This document shows, in pieces, positions 1 through 12,700 of a DNA stretch of 64,000 bases. Position 1 is the stretch's first letter; every line of letters starts with the position of its first letter. The notes under the pieces are model-generated. The model had not been told where the DNA came from. It worked only from the letters and a program-made list of their open reading frames with translations, and searched no databases. A program made the translations under genes and the position numbers. Source of the stretch: Penium margaritaceum (Eukaryota > Streptophyta > Zygnematophyceae > Desmidiales > Peniaceae); assembly GCA_023375785.1 (NCBI GenBank), contig SZWC01000567.1, positions 195,590-259,589 of the forward strand, given 5' to 3'.

Positions 1-1320
1 GTTGGAGCTGAACACGGTGTTAACAATGTTTCGTTCATCCACTGGAAAGGGGGGGAAGCAAGGAAGGCCTGGGGTCAGGATCCAAGAAAGCGGTCGATAG
101 ATGATCCGATGACCATCGACCAAGGAAAAGAAAATACGAAAGGAGCAGTTCGTCTCCGGGGAGTGACGGGGCGCGAAGGAAGATATTGCGGCAGACACCG
201 GAACCCGACCAGACCTGCTGAGAGGAAAGGAAAGCGGCCCGAGGCTGGCTTGATGGTAGCGGGGCTGCGTACCGAACCTCGAAGAGAGGAACGGAACCCA
301 AGACGCCAGGTTGGTCGACAGGCAGTTGGTCCCAACGTCACTTCCCGTCCCTCTGGTCCGGCGGGCAATAGACCAGCATAGTGGAAGGCGTATGCGCAGC
401 AGAGGGAAACGGGAGAAACACCAGCAACCTCCCAACCTTCTACTTTAGATACGCCTGCGCGAAATGTGAAGCTGGGTCTTCCCCGCTCTGAGGAGCAAAC
501 CACGGAAACCCCTCCAACGACTGCGGAACAGGAACTGGTCACGGTGGCTCAAGCACAAGGCATGGAAGGATGGTTGATTGCGGAGATGTACGAGCGCATG
601 CGCCAATACAAGGAACAGCAGGAACAGGCCGAGGCAAACCTACAGACATGTGTCGAAGCGCGCTCCACCCGCCTACCAAATCAGATCTTGGCGATGTGTC
701 CCAGACCCCCACCCGTATCACGCGTGCGCCCCCAGAGGGCTTCCACGCCTCCGCGTCGCCAAAAGGTGACCTTTGCACTCTTGACACACAACGAGCCCAT
801 GGCAGGTGCTAAAAACTCCTTCCACTGTCCTTTCCAGGAGATATCCTTGGGGGAATACATGCAAAAAAATCCCACCCATCTCCCGGACTTCGCAGCCGTT
901 TTGGGGGAGTATGCTGAGAAGCTTCGCCCAGCGGGCATTTGCCTCAGTTGCACCCAGGTCCCACATGATCGACTCAGCAAAGTAGCCGTCCAAGCGGAAC
1001 CCGACACTTGGGGATGGCGGCCCATGCCTCTTGTACCACCTAAGACACAGGCTCCCCACCATGAGGTGGTTAGCTGATTTGTATGGATTTGCGGCAAAAC
1101 GTTCCTAGCAATCATCAACCTGGGTGCCACTCACACCACGGTGACGCTCCAGGTCCTGCAAGCGGTCGGCTGGCAACACAAGATTCAACCGACATCAAAG
1201 ATGTTCACAAATGCATCCGGCGGGTTGGATACATGACATGGTGTCGTGGACAACCTTCCCCTGCAAGTGGGCCTCATCCATGAGGTCGTACGCATGCACG
1301 TCAATTTCTAGTGGAGGGAT
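1..1320 (+). mobile_element. Decayed LTR-retroelement fragment, gag-like and protease-like (possibly Ty3/gypsy)
   Basis: Coding-like + strand sequence with a base composition quite unlike the satellite. Roughly 460-1077 would give a Gln/Glu-rich helical stretch (around MYERMRQYKEQQEQAE), then a Pro/Arg-rich linker (PRPPPVSRVRPQ) and a region I cannot assign. About 1080-1315 resembles a retropepsin fold: a strand ending near FLAIINLGATHTTVT, as in the active-site turn of retroviral-type aspartic proteases, followed by a late segment like NLPLQVGLIHEV. A gag-like part followed by a protease suits an LTR retroelement of Ty3/gypsy type, but no RT or integrase of this element is in the window, so the family is uncertain. 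It is old and carries several breaks. Positions 1-108 hold nothing I can name. The alternative is a domesticated or unrelated host exon, which I think less likely. Confidence 0.42.
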
Positions 1321-1716
1321 GTTGCATGTGTGTGTGTTCATGGACTAAAAGCAACCAAGTTTGATTGTTCACATTGCTTTGTTTTCGTCAGTAGGATGGT
1401 TTGATGGATATCATCTCATCCGGTGAATGATTGCCCGTCAGTGGTAAAATGGTGAGAAAGAATATGGTCAGAATAACCACGGTGATGTTCAGCTTACACT
1501 GTGTATAACATCAGGAAATAAGGTTAGCAGAATTGGTGTCATACGGCGGATGATTGCCCGCCGATGGTGGAACACCGGTGAACGGAACTAGTATAGTCAC
1601 AGAGTTGAACTGGTCGTTGGTGACTTGCTAGGATCAGGGACATGTGTGACCTATTTCTCGTTTCATATGGTGAATAATTCGTCAAGTGAAGTGAGAGTGA
1701 GAATACGCGGGAAGGA
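1321..1716. repeat. Non-coding stretch with a diverged ~124-bp tandem repeat
   Basis: No coding region is visible. A short motif recurs at near-regular spacing: a GGYGRATRATT core near 1421-1431, 1545-1553 and 1669-1679, each followed by a degenerate GCCCGYCRRTGG-like part. The spacing is about 123-124 bp. The next related site (GGCCGATGGCGGAA) lies near 1810, inside the 149-bp repeat that follows, so the longer repeat looks like a younger expansion of the same unit. Origin unknown; an LTR or subterminal repeat of a neighbouring retroelement is possible. Confidence 0.4.
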
Positions 1717-2015
1717 AGTCGGGAAAAGAGCAACATAGAACGTGAAATGAATAGCGCAGTGTGAACCGTGACTGAGAGCTAAACCCTGCCTGCTATCGGA
1801 CCCAATTCCGGCCGATGGCGGAAAAGGGTATAACACACGGACCACCGGCTGTGGAGCATCCGGTCNAGTCGGGAAAAGAGCAACGTAGAACGTGAAATGA
1901 ATAGCGCAGTGTGCACCGTGACTGAGAGCTAAACCCTGCCTGCTATCGGACCCAATTCCGGCCGATGGCGGAAAAGGGTATAACACACGGACCACCGGCT
2001 GTGGAGCATCCGGTC
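1717..2015. repeat. Two 149-bp direct copies joined by one N
   Basis: Positions 1717-1865 and 1867-2015 are almost identical; I see two substitutions. A single N lies between them at 1866. The same pattern of an N between direct copies recurs elsewhere in the window, so an unmerged contig overlap is as likely as a biological duplication. Confidence 0.85.
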
Positions 2016-2039
2016 ACCGCGGGCGGGCATCAGATTCTA

Positions 2040-3764
2040 CCCGCCGCACCAACTTTCTGAACTGTCAACCAAATGGAGCAACTGAATGCTCAAAATCACA
2101 CGGCAAATTCCAAGGAGTCCAAATCTGTAATCAGATGGGACATCCAACCACTCTCCAGTGGTCCGACCAGGAAAACGGCAAACGGCATCCATGGCAGGGG
2201 CACTTTTTAACACAGGCTGCCAGGATTTTCCTGTAGAGTGTGGGGTCACAGTCCCGTCCGTATTCTGTGGTGTTAGCATCCAGGACATGCGCGTACACAT
2301 CAGGGCTTATTGGTGAATGGTTTCGTGGAAGATGTTGTACCAAATGCTGGAAGCGTGTAGTGAGATGAGCGATGAACTGTCCTTGGTGCAAGCTGAGTGT
2401 GCGTGCAACCCTGTCCCTGGCGATCGTCATGTCCAAGAAGATAGTGGCCTCACCCAAGTCTGTCATGCTGTAGTGCGTGTTGAGCATTGTTTTTGTGTCT
2501 GAGATGAGGGAGAGCGAGGGTGACAGGATAAGCAAGTGATCAACATAGGCAAGTAAGGCCACTGGAAGACCATGGTCCGAGTGCAGGAAAAGAGAGGGAT
2601 CACTCTGACTTTGGGTGGATCCTCCCAATCCAAGTGTGCATCATATTTCTTTGTTCCACCAGTGCAAGGCTTGCTTGAGCCCATAAAGAGCCTTGAGAAG
2701 TAGCCACACGCGATCTGTACCATCATCAAACCCTCCTTCCAGTGGGCCATTGAGGAAGGCGTTCTTGACATCCATTTGATGTATCTCTCAGTCCTCATGA
2801 GCCACCAAACCCAGCAGTACCCGACTCGTCCCATGTTTGCCAAGTGGGACATAGGTGTCTGTGAAGTCCTGACATGGGATTTGGTGGAAGCCCTTAGCCA
2901 CCAGGCTAGCTTTGTACTTCTGAATGAGACCTGCCAGGTTTCTTTCGAGCTTGTAAACACATTTGACATCAATGGCTTTCCACCCTGGTGGCAATGTTTG
3001 TATACACCGTGCTCAAGAAGGGCGTTAAGCTCATCCACCATGGCTTTGTCCCATTCAGCCACATCAGTGTGCCCCCTGGCCTCAGCAAGTGTATGTGGTT
3101 CCACAATGGTGAGGTCCACGTTTACTGGACCGGCTGTATGATAAAACGGTCTGTAGTTCACACGCGCTACGTTGCGCGAGGAGTGTCATACCGGTGGTGG
3201 GGATGGCGTTCTTGTACTTTCTGTGCTGCTCTGGGACAACTGGGTATGGAACCTGGGTGGTGTGTACAGAGCACTAGAGCCTGTACTCCAGAAGTCAGTG
3301 GGTGTCAGTAAATCTGTGGCAACTGGTGATGTTCCTTTCGTGTTGTGCTCTTGCGGTGATGGTTGTGAGTTCATGGTGGGTGTGTGAGGCACAAAGACAG
3401 GCACGCTCTCATAGTCAGGGTATTACTCAGGGATGGTGATGTGTAGGATGTGACGTAGAGTGCGAAACTGTTTGTAGGACATGTGTTCCAAAAAAAAGAG
3501 GCATCTCTGCTCTCTAAGAAGTTGTGGTGTATGGGGTCCCAGAAGTGCCACGCCTTGGAAGCATGTGAAATGCCTACAAAGACGCATCATTGACCTCGTG
3601 CGCTAAGTTTGTGGTCTCTTTGCAGCTGCACAAACCACACACATGCCAGGGTACCCCACACCCTTGCTGGCCGCAAGTTAGCTTTTTCCTTGAACCACCT
3701 TTCCCATGGTGTGACTGTATTGGGTAGGGGCCCTTGTGGCACCTAGTTCCACACACCACGTCAC
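2040..3764 (-). mobile_element. Ty1/copia retrotransposon fossil (integrase end plus reverse transcriptase)
   Basis: Read on the minus strand, the order is that of Ty1/copia pol. Near 3764-3490 is the C-terminal integrase region typical of copia elements, with segments like RVWGTLACVWF, then CVFVGISHASKAWHFWDP and ESRDASFF. From about 3150 down to 2040 comes reverse transcriptase: GWKAIDVKCVYKLERN and YKASLVAKGFHQ (the usual copia RT opening), a stretch matching the family's ALYGLKQ region, and the catalytic-loop region YVDHLLILS. Neither LTR nor any gag is visible. It is broken in many places and is old. Its integrase end differs clearly from that of the element at 18570-22185, so it is a different family. 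Its upstream side is cut exactly where the 20-bp satellite begins. Confidence 0.88.
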
Positions 3765-6700
3765 GATGGAGCAACCCAGAGAACGGTGGAACAAGCCAGA
3801 GAAGGGTGGAGCAAGCCAGAGAACAGTGGAGCAAGCCAGAGAAAGGTGGAGCAAGCCAGAGAACGGTGGAGCAAGCCAAAGAACGGTGGAGCAGGTCAAA
3901 GAATGGTAGAGCAAGCCAGATAAACGGTGGAGTAAGCCAGAGAACAGTGTAGCAAGGCAGAGAACGGTTCAGCAAGCCAGGGAATGGACAAGCAAGCCAA
4001 AGGACGGTGGAGCCAACTCGAGAAAGTGGAGCAAGCCAGAAAACAGTAGAGCAAGGCTGGGAAGGGTGGAGCAAGCCAGAGAACGGTGGAGCAAGCCAAA
4101 GAACGGTGGAGCAAGCCAGAGAACGATGGAGGAAGCCAGAGAACAGTGGAGCAAACCAGAGAAAGGTGGAGCAAGCCAGAGAACGGTGGAGCAAGCCAGA
4201 AAACGGTGGAGCAAGACAGAGAACGGTGGAGTAGGCTAGAGAACAGTGGAGCAAGCCCAAGAACGTTGGTACAAGCCAGAGAACGGTGGAGGAAGCCTGA
4301 GAATGGTGGAGCAAGCAAGACAAAGGTGGAGCAAACCNAGCAAGGGAGAGAACAGTGGAGCAAGAAAGAAAAAGGTGGAGCAAGCCAGAGAATGGTCGAG
4401 CAAGCCACAGAACGGTGGAGTTAGCCAGAGTAAGGTTAAATAAGCCATAGAACAGTGGAGCAAGCTAGAGAAAGGTGGACCAAGGCGGAAAACAGTGAAG
4501 CAAGCCAGAGTTTGGTCAAGCAAGCTAAGGAAAGGTGGAGTAAGACAGGAAAAAAGTGGAGCAAGCCAAAAAACGGTGGAGCAAGCCAAAGAAAGGTGGT
4601 GCAAGCCAGAGAAAGATGGAGCAAGCAAGAGAAGGATAGCAAGCCAGAGAAAGGTGTAGCAGGCCAGAGAAAGGTTAAGCAAGCCAGACATAGGTGGAGC
4701 AAGCCAGAGAATGGTGGAGCACGCCAGAGAAAGGCAATGCAAGCCAGAGAACGGTGGAGCAAGAAAGAGGACGGTACATCAAGCCAGAGAACAGTGGAGC
4801 AAGCCAGAGAAAGATGGAGCAAGCCAGAAAACAGTGGAGCAAGCCAGAAGAAGTTGGAGCAAACCCGATAACATTGAAGCGAGCCACAAACGGTGGAGCA
4901 AGCTAGAGAACGGTGGAGCAAGCCAGAGAAGAGTGGAGCAAGCCAGAGAACAGTGGAACAAGCCAGAGAACGTTGGAACAAGCCAGAGAGCCATGGAGCA
5001 AGCCAGGGAACGGTGAAGCAAGCCAGAGAACATTGGAGCAAGCCAAAGGATGGTGGAGCAGGCAAGAGAGCAGTGGAGCAAGGCAGAGAACGGTGGACCA
5101 ATTTAGAGAACGGTAGAGCAAGCCAAAGAACGGCGCAGCAAGCCAGAGAACGGTGGAGAAAGCCAGCAAATGGTGGAGCAAGCCAGGGAACGGTGGAAAA
5201 AGCGACAGAACGGTGGAGAAATCCAGAGAATGTTGGAGCAAAACAGAACAGTGGAGCAGGCCTGATAACAGTGGAGCAGGCCAGAAAACGGTGGAGCAAG
5301 CCAGAGAATGGTGGAGTAATCCAAAGAATGTTGGAGCAAACTAGAGAACAGTGGAGCAAGCCAGAAAATGGTGGAGATAGCCAGAGAATGGTGGAGCAAG
5401 TCAGAGAACGGTGAAGCAAAACAGAACAGTGGAGCAGGCCAGAGAACCAGAGGAGCAGGCCAAGGAAAAGTGGAACAAGCTAGAGAACTGGGGAGCTAGC
5501 CAAAAAACAGTGTAGCTGGCCAGAGAATGGTGGTGTAAGCCAAAGAACAGTGGAGCAAGCCAAAAAACGGTGGAGCAAGTCAGAGAACGGTAGAGAAAGC
5601 CAGAGAATGGTAGAGCAAGCCAGAGAACGGTGGAGCAAGCCAGAGAACAGTGGAGCAAGCCAAAGGATGGTGGAGCAGGCAAGAGAGCAGTGGAGCAAGG
5701 CAGAGAATGGTGGAGCTAGCCAGAGAATGGTGGTGTAAGCCAAAGAACAGTGGAGCAAGCCAAAAAACGGTGGAGCAAGTCAGAGAACGGTAGAGAAAGC
5801 CAGAGAATGGTAGAGCAAGCCAGAGAACGGTACAGCAGGCCAGAGAACGGAAGATCAAGCCAAAGAATGATAAAGCAAGGAAAGGAACAGTGTAGCAAGC
5901 CAGAGAAAGGTGGAGCAATCCAGAGAACGGTGCAGCAAGTCAGAGAAATGTGAAGCAAGTAAGTGAAAGCTGGAGCAAGCCAGAGAACGGTGGAGCAAGC
6001 CAGAGAATGGTGCAGCAGGCCACAGAATGGTGGAGCAAGTCAGAGAACAGTGGAGCACACCAGTGAACGGTGGAGCAACTCAGAGAGTGGTGGAGCAAGC
6101 CAGAGAACGGTGGAACAAGCCAAAGAAAGGTGAAGCATGCCAGAGAACAGTGATACAAGCCAGAGAACGGTGGAGCAAGCCAAAGAACGGTGGAGCAAGC
6201 CAGAGAACGGTGGAGCAGGCCAGAGAATGGTGGAGCAAGCGAGAGAAAGGTGGAGTAAGCCAGAGAACGGCGGAGCAAGCTTGAGAATGGTGGAGCAAGC
6301 CAGAGACCGGTGTAGCAAGCCATGGAACTATGGAGCAGCCACAAAACTTTGGTGCAGGCCAGAGAACAGTGGAACAGGCCAGAGAACGGTGGAGCAAGCC
6401 AGAGACCGGTGTAGCAAGCCATGGAACTATGGAGCAGCCACAAAACTTTGGTGCAGGCCAGAGAACAGTGGAACAGGCCAGAGAACGGTGGAGCAAGCCA
6501 GATAACGGTAGAACAAGCCAAAGAAAGGTGGAGCAAGCTAGAGAACGGTCGAGCAGGCCAGAGATTGGTGGAGCAAGGCAAAGAAAGGTGCAGCAAGCCA
6601 GAGAACAGTGGAGCAAGCAAGAGAATGGTGGAGCAAGGCAAAGAAAGGTGCAGCAAGCCAGAGAACAGTGGAGCAAGCAAGAGAATGGTGGAGCAGGTCA

Positions 6701-9700
6701 AAGAACGGTTGAGCAAGCCAGAGAAAGGTGGAGCAAGCCAGAGTACGGTGGAGCAAGCCATAGAACGGTGCAGCAAGCCAGAGAATGGTGGAGCAAGCGA
6801 GAGAAAAGTGGAGCAAGCCAGAGAACAGTGCAACAAGCCAGAGAAAGGTGGAGCAAGCCAGAGAAAGGTGGAGCAAGCCAGAGTACGGTGGAGCAAGCCA
6901 TAGAACGGTGCAGCAAGCCAGAGAATGGTGGAGCAAGCGAGAGAAAAGTGGAGCAAGCCAGAGAACAGTGCAACAAGCCAGAGAAAGGTGGAGCAAGCCA
7001 GAGAACGTTTGAACAAGCCACAGAACAGTGGAGCAAGCAAGATAATGGTGGAGAAAGCCAGAGACCGGTCGAGCAAGCCAGAGAACAGTGCAACAAGCCA
7101 GAGAAAGGTGGAGCAAGCCAGAGAACGTTTGAACAAGCCACAGAACAGTGGAGCAAGCAAGATAATGGTGGAGAAAGCCAGAGACCGGTCAAGCAAGCCA
7201 GAGAAAGGTGGAGCAAATGAAAAAAACGTGGAGCAAGCTAGAGAACGGTGGAGTAAGCCAGAGAATGGTGGAGTGAGCAAAAGAACGGTGGAGCAGGCCA
7301 GAGAACGGTAGAGCAAGCCAGAGAAAGGTGGAGCAAATGAAAAAAACGTGGAGCAAGCTAGAGAACGGTGGAGTAAGCCAGAGAATGGTGGAGTGAGCAA
7401 AAGAACGGTGGAGCAGGCCAGAGAACGGTAGAGCAATCCAGAGAATGGTGGAGCAAGCCAGAGAACAGTCGAGGGAGCCAGAGAATGATGGAGCAAGCCA
7501 GAGTAAGGAGGAGCAAGCCAGACAAAGGTGGAGCAAACGAGAAAATGTTGGAGCAAGCCAGCAAACGGTTGAGCAAGCCAGAGAATGGTGCAACAAGCCA
7601 CAGAAGATTTGAGCAAGCAAGAGAACGGTAGAGTAAGCCAGAAAAAGGTGGTGCAAGCCAGAGAAAGGTGGAGCAAGCAAGAGAACAGTGGAGCAAGCTA
7701 GAGAACAGTAGAGCAAGCCACAGAACAGTAAAGCAAGCCAGGAAAAGGTGGAGCAAGACAGAGAAAGGTGAAGCAAGCCATAGAAAGGTGGAGCACGCCA
7801 GAGATTGGTGGAGCAAGCCAGAGAAAGGTGGAGCAAGCCAGAGAAAGAAGGAGCAAGACAGAAAATAGTGGAGCAAGCCTGAGAAAGGTAAAGCAAGCCA
7901 AAGAAGGTAGAGCAAGCCAGAGAAAGGTGGAGCAAGCCAGAGAAAGGTGGAGCAAGCCAGAGAAAGGTGCAACAAGCCAGAGAAAGGTGGAGCAAGCCAA
8001 AGAACGGTGGAGCAAGCCAAAGAAATCTGCAGCACGCCTTAGAAAGGTGGAGCAAACCAGAGAAAGGTGGAGCAAGCAAGAGAACGGTGGAGCAAGCCAG
8101 AGATGGGTGAAGCAAGCCAAAGAAAGGTGGAGCAAGCCAGAGAAGAGTGGAGTAAGCCTGAAAACGGAGTAGCAAGCTAGAGGGAGGTGGTGCAAGCAAG
8201 AGGAAGTTGGAGCAAGCCAGAGAAAGGTGGAGCAAACCAGAGAAAGATGGAGCAAGCCAGAGAATTGTGGAGCAAGCCTGAGAACAACAGAGGAAGCCTG
8301 AGAATGGTGGAGCAAGCCTGAGAATGGTGGAGCAAACCAGAGAACGGTGGAGCAAGTCAGAGAACAGTAGAGCAGGCGAAAGAACGGTGGAGTAAGCCAG
8401 GGAACGGTGGAGCGAGCTAGAGAACGGTGGAGCAAGTCAGAGAATGGTGGAACAAGCCCGAGAAGGGTGGAGCAAGCAAGAGAACGGTGAAGCAAGCAAG
8501 AGAAAGGTGAGCAAGCCAGATAACGGTGGAACAATCAATAGAAGAGTTCAGCAAGCCAGAGAATGTTGGAGCAAGTCAGAGAATGGTGGAGCAGGTCAGA
8601 TAACTGTGGAGCAGGCCAAAGAACGGTGGAGCAGGTCAAAGAATTTTGGAGCAAGCCAGATAACGGTGGAGCAAGACACAGAACGGTGGAGGAAGCCAGA
8701 GAACGGTGCAGCAAGCCAGAGAACAGTCGAACAAGCAAAAGGACAGTCGATCAAACCTGAGAAAGTGGAGCAAGCCAGAGAAAAGTAGAGCAAATCTAAG
8801 AATGGTGGAGCAAGCAAGAGAACGGTGGAGCAAGCTGGAGAACGGTGGAGCAAGCCAGTGAACAATGGAGCAAGCCAGAGAACGGTGCAGCAAGCCAGAG
8901 AAAGGTGGAGCAAGCGAGAGAAAGGTGGAACAAGCCAGATAAAGGTGGAGCAAGCCAGAGAGTGGTGGAGCAAGCCAGAAATGGTGGAGCAAGCCAGAGA
9001 ACGATGGAGCAAGCCAGAGAACAATGGAGCAAGCCAGAGAACGGTGCAGCAAGCCAGAGAAAGGTGGAGCAAGCGAGAGAAAGGTGGAACAAGCCAGATA
9101 AAGGTGGAGCAAGCCAGAGAGTGGTGGAGCAAGCCAGAAAACAGTGGAGCACACCAGAGAATGATGAAGCAGGCTAGAGAACAATGGAGCAAGACCCAGA
9201 ACAGTGGTACAAGCAAGACAGCGGTGGAGCAAGCCAAAGAACGTTGGAGCAAGCCAGAGAATGGTGGAGCAAGCCAGAGAAAGGTGAAGCAAGCTAGAGA
9301 AAGGTGGAGCAAACCTGAGAAAGATGGAGCAAGCCAGAGCAAGGTGGAGCAAGCCTGAGAAAGGTGGAATAAACAAGAGAACAGTGGAGCAAGCCAGAGC
9401 AAGGTGGAGCAAGCCTGAGAAAGGTGGAATAAACAAGAGAACAGTGGAGCAAGCTAGGGAAACGTAGAGCAAGCCAGAGAACGGTGGAGCAAGTGAAATA
9501 AAGGTGGAGCAAGACAGAGAGAGATGGAGCAAGCTAGAGAATGGTAGAGCAAGCAAGAGAAAGGTGAAGCAAGCCGGAAAACGGTGGAGCATGCAAGAGA
9601 AAGGTGGTGCAAGCCAGAGAAAGGTGAAGCAAGCTAGAGAAAGGTGGAGCAAACCTGAGAAAGATGGAGCAAGCCAGAGCAAGGTGGAGCAAGCCTGAGA

Positions 9701-12700
9701 AAGGTGGAATAAACAAGAGAACAGTGGAGCAAGCTAGGGAAACGTAGAGCAAGCCAGAGAACGGTGGAGCAAGTGAAATAAAGGTGGAGCAAGACAGAGA
9801 GAGATGGAGCAAGCTAGAGAATGGTAGAGCAAGCAAGAGAAAGGTGAAGCAAGCCAGAGAAAGGTGGAGCAAGACAGAGAGAGATGGAGCAAGCTAGAGA
9901 ATGGTAGAGCAAGCAAGAGAAAGGTGAAGCAAGCCGGAAAACGGTGGAGCATGCAAGAGAAAGGTGGTGCAAGCCAGAGAAAGATGGAGCAAGCAAAAGA
10001 ACGATAGCAAGCCAGAGAAATGTAGAGCAGGCCAGAGAAAGGTGGAGCAAGCCAGAGAATGATGAAGCAAGCAAGAAAATGTAGTGCAAGCCAGAAAACG
10101 GTGGAGCAACACAGGGGACGGTAAATCAACAAAGAGAACAGTGGAGCAAGCCAGAGAAAATTGGAGCAAGCCAGAGAACACTGGAGCAAGCCAGGGAAAG
10201 GTGCAGCAAGCCCGATAGCAGTGATGCAAGCCACAAACAGTGGAGCAAGCTAGAGAATGGTGGAGCAAGCCAGAAATGGTGGAGCAAGCCAGGGAAAGGT
10301 GCAGCAAGCCCGATAGCAGTGATGCAAGCCACAAACAGTGGAGCAAGCTAGAGAATGGTGGAGCAAGCCAGAAATGGTGGAGCAAGCCAGAGAACGGTGG
10401 AGCAAGCCAGGGAACATTTGAGCAAACCACAGAGCCATGGAGAAAGCCAGGGAACAGTTAAGCAAGCCAGAGAATGTTGGAGCAAGCCAGAGATTTGTAG
10501 AGCTGGCAAGAGAACAGTGGAGCAAGCCCAATAACTGTGGAGCAAGCCAGAGAACGATGGAGAAAGCCAGCGAATGGTGAAGCAAGCCAGAGAATGGCGG
10601 AAAAGCCACAGAACTGTGGAGCAATCCAGAGAATATTGGAGAAAAACAGAACAGTGGAGCAGGCCACAGAACGTTTGAGCAGGCCAGAAATCGATGGAGG
10701 AAGCCATAGAAAGGTGGAGCAATCCAGAGAATGGTGGAGCAGACCAGAGAACGATGGAGCAAGCCAGAGAATGGTAGCGATAGCTAGAAAACGGCGGAGC
10801 AAGTCAGAGGACGGTGGAGCAAAGCAGAACGATAGAGCAGGCAAGAGAACCACTGAAGCAGGCCAAAGAAAGGTGGAGCAAGCCAGAGAACTGAGGAGCT
10901 AGGCAAAGAACAGTGGAGCAGGCCAGAGAATGGTGGTGTAAGCCAAAGAAAAGTGGAGCAAGCCAAAAAACGGTGGAGCAAGCATGAGAACAGTGGAGAA
11001 AGCCACAGAACGGTAGAGGAAACGGGAGAACGGTAAAGCAGGCTAGAGAACAGTGGAGCAAGCCAAAAAACGGTGGAGCAAGCATGAGAACAGTGGAGAA
11101 AGCCACAGAACGGTAGAGGAAACGGGAGAACGGTAAAGCAGGCTAGAGAACAGTGGAGCAAGCCAAAGAATGATGAAGCAAGCCAGATAACAGTGAAGGA
11201 AGCCAGAGATCAGTGGAGCAATCTAGAGAATGGTGCAGCAAGCCAGAGAACAGTAAAGCAAGTCAGTGAAAGCTGGAGCAATCCAGAGAACGGTGGAGCA
11301 AGCCAAAGAATGATGCAGCAGGCTAGAGAACTATGGAGCAAGCCAGAGAACAGTAAAGCAAGTCAGTGAAAGCTGGAGCAATCCAGAGAACGGTGGAGCA
11401 AGCCAAAGAATGATGCAGCAGGCTAGAGAACTATGGAGCAAGCCAGAGAACAAAGGAGCACACCAGAGAACGGTGGAGCAAGCCAGAAAATGGTGGAGCA
11501 AGCCAGAGAACGGTGGAGCAAGGCAAAGAAAGGTGGAGCAAGCCAGAGAACAGTGGTACAAGCCAGAAAATGGTGGAGCGATCCAGAGAACGGTGGAGCA
11601 AGCCAGAGAATGGTAGAGCAGGCCAGAGAACAGTGGAGCAAGCTACAGAAAGGTCGAGTAAGCCAGAGAACGGTGGAGCAAGCCAGAAAATGGTGGAGCG
11701 ATCCAGAGAACGGTGGAGCAAGCCAGAGAATGGTAGAGCAGGCCAGAGAACAGTGGAGCAAGCTACAGAAAGGTCGAGTAAGCCAGAGAACGGTGGAGCA
11801 AGCGTGAGAATAGTGGAGCAAGCCAGAGAACGGTGGAACAAGCCAGAGAATGGTGGAGCAGGCCAGAAAACTGTGGAGCCGGCCAGAGAACAAAGGAGCA
11901 GGCCAGAGAACGGTGGAGCAAGCCAGAGAACGGTAGAACAAGCCAGAGGAAGGTAGAGCAAGCCAGAGAATGGTGGAGCACGCCAGAGATCGGTGGAGTT
12001 AGCCAAAGAAAGGTGCACTAAGCCAGAGAACAGTGGAGCAAGGCAGAGAATGGTGGAGCAAGCAAGAGAAAGGTGGTGCAAGCCACAGAAAGATAAAGCA
12101 AGCCAGAGAACAGTGGAGCAAGGCAGAGAATGGTGGAGCAAGCAAGAGAAAGGTGGTGCAAGCCACAGAAAGATAAAGCAAGCCAGAGAACGGTAGAGCA
12201 AACCAGATAAAGGTGGAGCAGGCCAGAGAAAGGTGGAGCAAGCAAAATAACTGTAGCAAGCCAGAGAAAGCTGGAGCAGGCCACAGAAAGGCGGAGCAAT
12301 CCAGAGAAAGGTGGAGAAAGCTAGAGAACGGTGGAGCAAACCAGATAAGGGTGGAGCAAGCTAGAGACCAATGGAGAAAGACAGAGGACGGTCAAGCAAG
12401 CCAAAGAACAGCCTGATGAAGGCGGAGCAAGCCTGTAAAAGGTGGAGCAAGCCACAGAACAGTGGAACAAGCGAGAGAAATGTGGAGCAATCCGGAGAAA
12501 GGTGGAGCAAGCCAGAGAAAGGTGAAGCAAGCCAGATAACGGTGAAGCAAACCACAAGTATTGGAGCAATCCAGAGTAAGGTGAAGCAAGCCAGATAACG
12601 GTGAAGCAAACCACAAGTATTGGAGCAAGCCAAAGATCAATGGAGCAAGGCACAGAACGGTGGAGCAAGCCAGAGAATGGTGGAGCAAGCCAGAGAAAGA

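Noticed and set aside
466-1077. An intact host gene of about 204 residues
   Set aside because: The open frame starts with a non-ATG codon, has no recognisable host domain and runs toward a protease-like trace, so a retroelement remnant fits better.
2776-3387. Plus-strand open frames of 70-120 residues
   Set aside because: They are shadows of the minus-strand copia reverse transcriptase region.
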